64,000 bases of DNA from Echinometra lucunter (Eukaryota > Echinodermata > Echinoidea > Camarodonta > Echinometridae), in assembly GCA_029962745.1 (NCBI GenBank), contig JAPZVO010000025.1, positions 654,176 to 718,175 on the forward strand. Reading direction: 5' to 3'. The position numbers were made by a program, and so were the translations under genes. Positions within the stretch are counted from its first letter, which is position 1. Every line of letters starts with the position of its first letter. The notes below the pieces were generated by a model that was not told the DNA's origin, ran no database searches, and saw nothing but the letters and a program-made list of their open reading frames with translations. Shown here one piece after another: positions 23,427-35,400 of this stretch.

Positions 23427-26400
23427 TTAACAGAAGCCTGCATCCTTGAGCTTGCTGACCAGTTCCTCCACACTCTCTACCTTCTGTCCAGCTTCTCTGA
23501 CCGGTGGATCCTCTACTCTCAGCGTCTCTACTCGTGGGCTTACATCTACGCCAAGGTCTCCTGGCGTCTTTTTTGCGATAGGCTTCTTCTTTGCTTTCTG
23601 AAAGCAAAACATACCAATAAAAAAACATGTATAGAATTCCTTTACTAGAGTGCATTGAAGCTAAGCAAACAGTATGCTAGACAATCTTTTAAAGTGATTA
23701 CACAATGGTTAAAATTTTTTTGATATATGATCGAGAATAGAATTCTAAGATCAATAACATGAAAAATTTGATAATTTTCAATTGGAATCAATGCATTTTG
23801 GAAAATTATTTGTGATTAGTCAAGGGTTGACATAAAAATTTCAGTATGAGGTATGACGTAGATGTGGTTACCCAGCTTCACGCATTGCAGTTGTGGCGCG
23901 CGCTAGACTGTACAATATGCATTATACCTTGCATGCATTTTGCTAGAATTGCGTGACAAGGTAACCACAATGACATCGTGGTGGGTACCCAATTGAAACT
24001 GGGACACAGCTGATGGGCCCAAAATAGGCTTCAATCTTACCATATTTGGGGTTTTTCTTGGCAACACTACTTTTTTAAACTTTAGGCAGATGATTTTCTA
24101 AGTAAGGCACAGGTATAACCAAAGATTAGACACATTTTCTATGACCAGGGCCCCCGTTTCATCAAACTCGTTATCAATGATATGTTTCCATAACTGTTAT
24201 AAGCTACTGAAATCCTTGCATATGATTGGCCAAGAGCAAATTTGTCACTGAAATGTGGCAGTTTTTACTGATAAGAAGTTTTAAAGGTCAAGTCCACCCC
24301 AGAAGTTTCACTGTTTCAATAAAAGGAGATAAATTTGAACAGCATTTTAAAAAGAAATGAGCAAAATCGGTCAAAGAATAAGAAAATTACACTCATTTAC
24401 ATTTTCTAGTAAACTACTCTCGCTCTGCAAATTGGCAAGACTGATGACATCATATGCGAGCAGGTCTCCATTCACTTTGTACATGAAATTTTACATTTTC
24501 TCAATTTTCTTGGAAGTAACACATGTTCTAACCCCCATAATCAATGTACAGTATGTTCAGATGAATTGCTTTTTACATAACTTATAACAAATTTATCTCC
24601 TTTTATTGAAACAGTGGAACTTCTAGGTTGGACTTACCCTTTAAGAAATGGGGCACAGGCCTTGACCCCATGCCTTTCCAACCTGATGAATCAACAACCC
24701 AAAACAGGCCTCTACTTAGCAGTGAGATACATTGTTGTAGCTTGTACGTACCCCTTCAAAGCCATGGTTAGAATTAATTTGTTAGAGTGCACTGAAAGCT
24801 ACATGTAAGCAAACAGTATGCTACACAATTTTGAAGTAAGGCACAGGTATAACCAAGGATTACACACATTTTCTGTGACCAGGCCTTGACCCCATCCCTT
24901 CCCCTCTGATGAACCAACAGCTCAAAGTTAAAACAGGCCTCTACCTGACAGGTAGATACACTGCACATACCCCTTCAAAACTTATCTCAACTTCATCTGT
25001 GTTGGTACAATACTGGAAATGCTGAGTAAGCAATTCCACATGAATATGGGTATTTATTTGGTAAACAAATCAAAGGACAAATGATAAGGGCCTCACTCCG
25101 TCCTAGCTTTCTATTTGACTTGAATTCAACAAATATATATATTTGGTGTAATATGTACTTAGGAGTACGAATTACTGTCATTTTCCTTTCCAAAGAAACA
25201 ATTTAGTACTGAGGGCATTGCTTCACAATAACCTTTTTAACAGCGTGAGCACGCGGCACAGTTTGTTAAAGTCTGCATGCAGCCTCCCCCCCCCACCACC
25301 CCACCCCCTGCTGTTTTGAATGTGGGGAGTTAGCAGTTAACAACAACACCCTGTAGAAAATACGACACCTAAACCAAATATCACTGATAAAATCAAAGTC
25401 TGGAATGAGGAGCAAGTATCATGGTAACAAATGGCGACAGAGCAAATGCCAGGTCATGCTCTAGGCGTACATTACATCTTTAAAGAAATGAACGCCATGT
25501 TGTCTAATAAGTAGTTTTATAGGAAATCACTTGGTTGTTCTGAATAATTTGCATGTTCCTGTCATTGACAATGACCCCTGCATGTGAACTTTTTACCCCT
25601 TTTTAACCTTTGCATTTATATTTGTTTGTTATTTATATATTACTTGATATGTAAAAATGTGGGTGACGCGATGTCTGCTCCTGCGATGATTGCTCCTGTC
25701 TTGGTGTCTCCGGGGGCATGGGGTTGGAGTTGGGGCTTTGGTGGGGGTTTTGCTTTGGGATGGTGTGGGGGTGGGGATCCGGGTTTGTGTTGGCTTTGGG
25801 TTGGGTTTTGCGTTTCGCTTGAAGTGTGGAATCGTGAAGGATTTCACTCTTGCGAGGCCTGGCCCAGAAGCAACTATATCTTTATTTCTTCCTACTCTTT
25901 ACTTCATATTTCCTTCTCTTTCACTATCATTTTAAAGATATTTATATTATATTGACTGGCCTTGAGGGGAACATCGAAAATGTTGCCCGCTAAAAGAATC
26001 TATTGTCCTGAGTCGAAGACGAGGGCAATATGGATCTTTTGAGGGCAACATTTTGATGTTCCCCGAAAGTAGAGCCAGTCAATATAATTATTATTACCTA
26101 CAGCTGTATGATGATGCATAATTCAAGCCTATCATTTTATAGCAATGACAAACATGTTTGCTAATTGCCTGTGCGTCCCTCTGATTTCAGCTTATTCAGG
26201 CAGGTATGTAATCCTGGCTAAGCGATTGTGGCGTACATGTAAATGGTTACCTCGCATATCCATTGTTTAAAACCTGGATCGCATACACAATACTGCCGTT
26301 TGCACTTGCTTCATGTGCGCTTATAAGAAAGGGTGGAATATGGATATTACGGACCGATAAAACAGAGGCGCAATAGGAAAATGACAAATTTCGTGGAGGA

Positions 26401-29400
26401 GGGGTGTATGAATATTATGGTCCCTAGCCATACAGCTGAGCCCTGGCTGAGCCATTGTGACATATTTTGTGCTGAGTTAATCAATTAGACAGACAAAATA
26501 CACGCTTATATCTTTGTCTCCAAAATGCCTCATTCAGGTAATAACTGTATTTATTTCATTCTGTTTATTGTGTCTATGTAAGTGTATTTTGTATCTAATT
26601 TTTAAGGCCAAATGAATAATAATAATAATAATAAAAATAACAATAAGCTTAACCCCCTCCCCCCCCCCAAAAAAGACTGGCTTTTATTTTGGAGATGTTG
26701 AGGACCGGGGAGGGGGGATGATGCCCCTCTTAATATTTTGGACATGCCATGACTGATCGCCATGAAATCTTGCGAGGACTTCTAAAATCGCATTAAGAAC
26801 ACAAATCCATCATCATTTCGATGTAAATATTCATCTTTTTTTTTCCAAAGTTATATGCATAAATACACATTTTGAGTGCTCAACGACATGAAATGGATAA
26901 TGGAGGCATGGGAGGAAGTGCAGTTTCCCATTCGTTATGTAGACAAAACTAGGAAATTCTCTGTTTTCGGGCTGACATTGAAGTCATAAAAGGGCAAGTG
27001 ACTCTGTAACAGTGCGACCGATTTTGTTACGTAAACTTGGTGTCAAAAACAAGATTTGAAAGAAAATATTCAGAAAGTGTGTGGCGTGAAATTTTGCAGT
27101 GAAAATACATGGGGGGCAATTAGCTTCTACCGTCTACGATATCGTTCGGTTCTGGAGGCCGCTATATTTGTTTACAGTAAACAAGATATTCCCGCAAGAC
27201 ATCGCAAATCTCCTGAATCGATTGCGATATAGTGCCATCTTGGGGCGAACCATATATATCTTGTTTACTGTAAACAATCTGGCAGCCTCCACAACCGAAC
27301 GATATCGTAGACGCTGATATATTCAAGCAAGAAAATGAAAAAATCCTGCATGCTAATCTTACTTCCACAGTTCCATTTCAATGAAATTTAATATTGTGTG
27401 AAAGTTTTAACAGAAATAAAGAAATTTAGTTATTAAACCGGTAAATATTCAAAGTCTTTTGACACTTTAATTTTCTTATATTCTTTTCTTTATTTCATCG
27501 GTCGACTGGTTTCTACAAAATTGCATGGATGTCTGGCAGCAGCGGTCGGGCACTGGTGGACCGACTGAACCGACTAAGGCCTAGTTACAGCAAATTTGGG
27601 TCACTTGAACATACTTACCATAATATTTGGAAGCGTAGCATAACGTGGTTCATTTAACCTGAGATCTGCTGTGACTACGGCCGGTAGTGAAACTTGGATG
27701 GTCTCTAGTCCACCATCAATCTCCCTTGTGACTTCCATCTTGCCATCTTCAACTTTGACCTCTGAGGCAAAGGTCGCCTGAGGCCACTCCAGAATGGCTG
27801 CAGTCATCTGGCCAGTCTGATTGCAGTCATCATCAATTGCCTGGTGGGTGGGTGTGTGTGCATGCATTGAGGGAGGGAGAGAGAGAGAGAGAGACAGGTA
27901 GACAGTGAGAGAGTGTGAGAGATAGATAGAAAGCAAGAGGGAGTGAAACAGAGGTAGAAGAAATAAGATTATGACATCAATACAATTCAAAGCATCATTT
28001 CCCGTTAGTTAGTTAAGCATATCATAATGCTGGTGTAAAGAACTAAAACCATGTGTATGAATATCAATACTTCCTTTGCTAAAAAAGGGAAATGAACACC
28101 TGAACTGTGGAAAATGAATATTTACATTATTATGTTTGACATGTGACATTTTTTGTACGAAGATTTTGTGTGATATACATGTAATTGAATAAAGACACCT
28201 GTAAAAGGTGAAAGAGAGAGAAAAAAAATAATCCTGGGACCTGTAGGATTTCATAGCACATCTTCAACCCTGCCATAAACTTTGCCCAGTATCAAACGAA
28301 GTCCAAAACCAGAAAAAGGCAAGATGAAAAAAAAAATGAGGACATTTGATAATGAAAAATTTTCACCCCCCCCCCACCCCAAAAAATTATTTTGATGTGA
28401 GAGATATCAAACCAAACCAAAAAACAAAGCAAAACAAAACAAAACAAAACAAGAACAAAAACTAAAAGACTAAACAACCAAACATAACAAACAAACAAAA
28501 AAATAGAACTATACACAGGAAGAATCAAAACATTTTGCCCTGAACTTAATAAAGAGAAACTAGATTATATTTCCCAATTCATGGCCGTGCTGTTTAGCTC
28601 TGGCCGTATTGGGGTCCCCAAAGTTTCACATGTACCCTCACCTCAATGAGTGAATATTTTATGACACTAGTGATAATAACCAACTTCCTCAGAAAAGGTG
28701 CTGGTACCTCTACACTGTAGTAAATCTAATGCACATGGATCACAGTGATGTACTGCTTAGCCCTACTGGTATGCATGTACCTGAACTTGTGTACTTTCTC
28801 ATGACCATATATAAATACTGTAAACATCCAGGGAATAACGGGGGTCGGGCGAATTCCGAAATGCCAAAAAAGAGCCCTGGAAAACTAAAAAAGAGCTCCT
28901 GAAATTCTCATAGGGTCTCCAATGTAAACTGTAATACAATGTAGAAAATTTGGGTAGGTGGGCTCAAAGAGTAGCCCCAGAAAAAAACATAATTAATTTT
29001 TTCCCTGTAAACATCCCATACTGCACACAGCAATACACATGACATCAAAGGGTGCCAGTTGCCCACAAATCCTCAGATTCTTAATCCAGACCCCTAAAGG
29101 TTAGTTATGTCATGCGTGAAGTAGTAAGCTGCGAAAGAAAACTTTCTCATGTTTCCTTCCCCAACTTGATCTGCTTCTCTTATTTAAATGCTTTTGCTTA
29201 ATGCCAGCTTGATACCAAAGTGAATTTTCCTTCAACTTATCTTACCTGTTTGCCTAGAATGATTAAATTTGCATCTTCTTCTTGAGCCAGCTTGGCCATG
29301 ATCTTAGAGACATGGAATGGACCGAGACTTTCGTATTCAGCTCCGCTCACTTCAACATGGATACCCCTATCTACACCCATGGCAAGTGCTGTCCGTAACG

Positions 29401-32400
29401 TTTCCTGTTCACATAATCAGAGTGACAAATTAAAACATGCTATTGCTCTTTGGAACATATTTACATAGAGAAACTTAGTTCAAAAAATCCAAAAAAAAAA
29501 AAATCATTTCCTGGGAAATTGCCAACCCTGAGAGAAGTTGGAAGTACAAACCTGATAAAAATGTACAGTGGACTGTGTGCAAGTTAAAACAACTTAAAAC
29601 AACTGTAGATGAGTTGTGTCTTATGTACATGTACATGTGCCTCTTGCTTGAAGCTGTGAATTGAGGTACAGTTGATGGCACAGCATCCTGGAAAAAGGGT
29701 TTTGTTTTGTTTTGGGGGTTTTAAGAGAAGTGCTCTTTGTTGTTGTTTACTGAGAGTATTTGAACTATGGTAGCTGTAGTACAGAAGTATTAGAAGCAAA
29801 TGTTTCTCATAGCATGATGAATTCCTAAAATTTTTTTACTCTTTTAATGTTTCAGCTCTTTGATATTCCGGTAGATATACATCATGAAAATATTTGAATG
29901 CATGTCCTTTTCTCCTCCCATCACCCTCTCTCACTCTCTGTCCATTCAAATGACTTTTTTTGGCTCACCTGAGATTGTTGTGGTCCACAGCTGACAGCTA
30001 CAATTTCTTTGACAAGTTTTTTCTCTTTCAGCCTGACCGCCTCTTCTACAGCTATCTCATCAAAGGGGTTCATACTATGTTTAACCCCCTCCGTCACCAC
30101 ACCCATATTATCTGGTTTGACTCTGATCTGGAAAAAAAGAAGAAGAAAGAAATCGAGGCAATTACTGATTAGTAACCATACTTTTAATTTAATAGCTACA
30201 ATGTACATGTTCATGTATCTGTACATTTATGACAAGGAGTTTCAAGAGCTGGAGTCACATCTAACTCATTCCCTTTGAAGTGACGTTCGATGCCGCCAGG
30301 GAAACATATGCCATGCATGTGCTTAACTCGATCTTCCTTGCAGATACGTAGACAAAAGTTTTCTGCCTGGCTGCAAACTTACGGGCCATTTTCAAAGGGA
30401 AATATGCTTTTGTAATGATAATTACTTTTCGCTACCACTCGTCTGATAACATGAGCAGTACATAGTGCTTATGTTTACAGGAGGCATGCGAAAGGAAATG
30501 GTGCAAAATTTCCTGAAATAGGAATCAAAATTACTCTACTGGGCATGTGTGAGCGCTAATCTGACATGTAATATCATAAATAACTGTACTTCAACAAATT
30601 CATTTTTTGTTTTCGTTTGCAGGAAGTAAAGGGAAAAGTGTCCATTGCTGGTTTTAGGATTGTAAATCTTTACTCTTTTTCACAGATTAAAACTGCTATC
30701 ATGCGACATACACAAATTCCTGGACAGAGACAGGCTTTTGTATTCATATTTTATCATCTGTTCATTTCTTATGTACATGTATTTCATTGTTTTTTAAATT
30801 TCTTGGGCCCATAGCATAAAACTTACTATAATAGTAACTTTGCCATTATAGTAACTCTTCACGGAATACTGGATTTTGATTGGCTGTTGAGAAACATTTT
30901 GACTGGCTGTTGAGCAACATGCCATGTTTAACCAGGATGGTCCTAATTTACAAGGGATTGTTACAGGCTGACACAGTCATGATTATATTTTTTTTTTGGC
31001 ACTTCGAACTGTCAAAGCAAGCTCCGGTTCCCCCATTTTCAATACATACACATGGTGTGTTTTCAAAATACGTCCTTGGGAAGATGGACAAGTCTTGAAA
31101 AAGAAGGAGTACTAGGGGTATTTGATTACACAGAATCTAGTTTTGGCCAACCCTGAGAACAGGGGCCGGACCGCACGCTCTGTATTCGTTTGTGTGCAAG
31201 TTTTAAAAAGCAAATGTAGCCGGCCTAGCGCGCGGTACAAGATTCAGCAGTGAAACATTTGTGAGTTTGACATTTCTGGCCAAAATCATAAAGACTTTCA
31301 TCAAATAGCCAAAAATTTGAAAACCGAGAGGACAATGTAATATATTAGAACATAATTACCTGATTAAAACATATTTCAAAGTCATTTTGAACTCGATTAT
31401 GGACCTGTCACATACCCTGACTCCCGGCTGTATCTGCCGATCTCTGCACTGTGTGAATCCCACGCACGCGCTTCATAATTCCGGTCCCCTATTCTCCGGG
31501 TTTGCCCTGAGTAGGTCTAGTCATGCTAGTTGGAACAATTGCAGAATACCCCACTACCATGACTACAACATTATACACCCATACCCATTTTCAGAACGGG
31601 GCATACATACATGCATGTAGAGTAAACTGCCCGAGATTCGACCGCTTAAGCTTTTCTGCAATTTTATTCTGCTACACTTACTTTTCACAAAATCATATCT
31701 ACATAAATTTATGTCAAATATATTAAACTATTTTTATCACAATGTTTATTTTTTCAAATGCATCACAATTTTTTAGAAAATATGAAAATATATTGCTATG
31801 TTTAATGCCCTTCATTCGATATCCCCTGGCAATCATTCGACCGGGCGCACTGCGCATTCAATGTCAACGCGTATGAGGGCCGCTGAAATGGGCCGCACCA
31901 TACAGGGTTATCCATCGCGGAAGTTGCGGCGCCCGTCGGTACTCGCGTTGCGGTCAAATGAAGGCCATCGGGGACTTGCATTCAACTTTGTACATGAAGT
32001 CACTGCATCGGCAGATACGGGGGGTTTGGTTTTTCATTTGTTTTTCACCGATACCATCACACTCGGAGCTTGCGATTAACGAAAAAGCTTGTCACAAAAC
32101 CGCCGATTTCTATATTTTTAGCGCTTATTTTTGCGACCCCGTTTCTTAGCAGTGGACTTAAGCCTTCATGTGCTTTAGAAATATGGCGCCGATTTTGCAT
32201 TTTAAATGCCGGATTTTGGCTTTTTAGATGGAGTTTTGGAGGTAAGTAAGGGACTTTCTTGTGGTGAGTGACAATGTCTCTGTGTGTAATGAAGTGATTA
32301 GTGTGTGTTGTAGCGATAATATGTGCTGGCTTGTGATAAAGTGATAATAGGGGCATAATCGTGTTTCAGGCCCCACTCAATTAATGCATGGTGAGTGGGG

Positions 32401-35400
32401 CTGATGCCCACGTACATCATGATCGATTATCTCTCCTGACCTAACTTAGACCACAGCTAACTAGGACAGAAATGGAAGACGACGGACTTTCACAATTTTT
32501 TGAAAAGAATGTGTTGATCAGTCGTCATGTTTAATCATCATTATCTTCTTTTAAGACTCTCTTATATATACTCGTGTTAACGGCCCCACCAAACACGATT
32601 CAAATGTGATTAATACAGCATCGGGGCTGATGAGCACAGTATATATACTCGTGTCTACGGCCCCACCAAACGGGATCCAAACGTGATTAACACAGCAGCG
32701 GGGCTGATGCCCATCAGCCCCACTGCCGTGATAATCAATTCATAATCCCGTTTGGTGGGGCCGTAAACACGAGTATATATTAGGGAGTTGTCAATCAAGT
32801 AATGTTAAAAATGTGAAAATGTAAAAATTAGTTTCATGATCGATCAACTATTGGACGAATAATAAAATGTAGGCCTAATACTTCGTGGGGGAATCAGCCC
32901 CACATTCAAACTATATTAAAGGTGGGGCCTGAAACACAATATTGCCATAATAGGTCGAATCACGGCAGAGGTCGAATGACGGGCGCTCTACAAGTATTCT
33001 GCAATTAAGCCGGTCTAGACTCTAGTCCCTGGGCCTGGCCTAGTAGAACTCAGTCATTGTCAGTAGAAACTACCTTCATGACTTTCTTTGAAGGCAGTGT
33101 TTACAGCCACACGCGTGTGTCTTTACCTTACAGCCACACGCGGGTGATTGTATCCACAGCATCGATATGAGGATACAGCCACACTTGTCTGAATTCCAAC
33201 TTGAAGTCTGTGCCGCGACAGCTATCGCTAGTGTGCACTGCACTGCACAAGCGATGTGTATTCATGCGATGGTTATGTGTTGCGACTTGCAAAACTTGGA
33301 TCATCACGAAGGTTTTATCTCTTGATTTCACTTATTATACAAACAATATTTTCACTTCATTCTCACATGGTCAGCAAGCAGGTGACAATATAGTACAATA
33401 TTGTTTGTATTTCAGTGCATTTCAAGAGATAAAACCTTCGTGACGATCCAAGTTTTGGGGTTTGGCAACACACTGTCGCATGAATTTACACATCGCTTGT
33501 GCAGTGCAGTGCACACTAGCGATAGCTGTCGCGGCACAGACTTCAAGTGGGAATTCAGTTGAGTGTGGCTGTATCCTCATATCGATGCTGTGGATACAAC
33601 CACACGCGTGTGGCCGTAAGGTAAAGACACACGCGTGTGGTTGTATACACTGCCCGGGGGGGCCACTCTATGTACAACACTGTAACCATGCGCGTGCACA
33701 AAAACGCGGAATAAGGGGTGTTTTTTCAGGCAGAGCACGGATCCGCGATAAGGGTATCAAAATCGCCGATTTGAGAGAAAAAGGGGGTCTTTTCAGCGCT
33801 AAATCCGCGCTAAGGGTCATTTTTTGCATAATCTGAAGTGAAATAAAAATGTAGACTCTACCTAATTCACAGTGATTTTCCCCCTTTCCATCAATTTTCC
33901 CCAATTTTCACTGATTTTTCAATTTATTTACAGTCGCATCATTATTATGAAAACTCTGTGTGAAAGCCACATTGGAAGCACTTAGTTGGATGGCCACTTA
34001 ACTGTGAATTAAAAAGTACTCAATGAATGTCAACACTGTCTGTATTGTGTGTCATTTATATCACTGTGTTCATGACATTGATGCAGAGTTGCCACGTAGT
34101 ACTGATTTTCAGTATTTCATCCTGAAATTTGTGAAGAATACTGTTCATAGTGGTAATTGAGAAGAATACAAAATACTCATTTTTAAATGTCCAGTTTCTC
34201 TGTTCTGTTGTTTATCTATTTGAGAAACACGGATTTCCTTAACAAATACTGATTGGAGTACTGAAATGTTCCAGTGAAATGTGGCAGCTCTGTTGATGCA
34301 ACCCGAGGAAATGGCATGATTTTAGAATTAGTTAATTTTTGATTTATTATGTTAAAACTACAATTGTTGTTTTTCACCCCCTTTTTATTATCAAAATATG
34401 AACTTAGTCCCGGTTGCTTTTGAAAGAACTTTTAAATGATACATTCTTACTATTCCTACAGTCTTGCTCTAATGATAAGAGTTATATTTGACCTAGAGTA
34501 CCGGCTCTGGTGTGCGGCCGCTTAAAGGGAATTTGCTGATTATATTTATTAATCAAAGACTCACACATAGTTCAGTACCATCAATGCATAGTTCAAATAC
34601 CTGCTAATTGAATAGAGGGCAAACTTAAAATTATTGACCAATTACTTGGTCAGTAGTGTCCATTTTTCAAAACGATGTTAGGGGTCCTGTGTGCGGCTGC
34701 CCCTACCCCTGTGGGCGGCCGCCTATCATTTGGTGAGCATTAAGCACCATATTTGTGACGAAGTAAACAAAATTAATATTGAATTTCATGCTTTACATAC
34801 CAATACTTCATGAAAAGTAATAATACCGTGTAGAAACCCATAAAATCTGTCATAAGTGATGATCTACCAAATGCCGTGACAAAAAAATGAATCTAGAGTA
34901 CAATCTCCTACAAGAAACTGCATTTTGTACACGTTTTACATAGGGTGGCCGCTCACAGGACCCATCTTGAAAAATGGCTCTGGTGAGCGGCCACCCCCAT
35001 GCAACTTTTTCTCTGGTGGTATAAATAAGAATTTCTGCAGCAAAATATGGGCCATGAACTTCATTCTCTTAAATAAAAATCAAATCAGTTATCAAATTGA
35101 ACAAATAAAGCTTAAGTATTGCCTTAAGTATGTCAAAGTTTCTTAACTTAAAAGTTAAGAAAGTGACATTTTTCAGTCAGTGACTGGTGGTGTCGATTTC
35201 TAATGATATTCAGTGAGACTCATTATGCTTACTGCTTTCACTGAGTATTTTTTTTGGTGCACTAGAACCTACCTGAGACTGTCCAAAGTAATTTTTGAAG
35301 GGATATCAAAAATATTTTTTTAATTAATAGTTTTTATTCACCACCGGCCGCTCACAGGGGACGGCCGCCCACAGGAGCACATACTCTAGTCCTTGTTAAG

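Noticed and set aside
25584..25955. Gly/Trp-rich frame and its antisense Pro/Thr-rich frame in ETFB intron 4
   Set aside because: The region is a G-rich degenerate simple repeat (GGGTTTG-type words); no splice sites or family match.
33093..33660. Open frames in the 33.1-33.9 kb foldback as genes
   Set aside because: They are mirror-image translations of the two arms of an inverted repeat and have no splice or family support.
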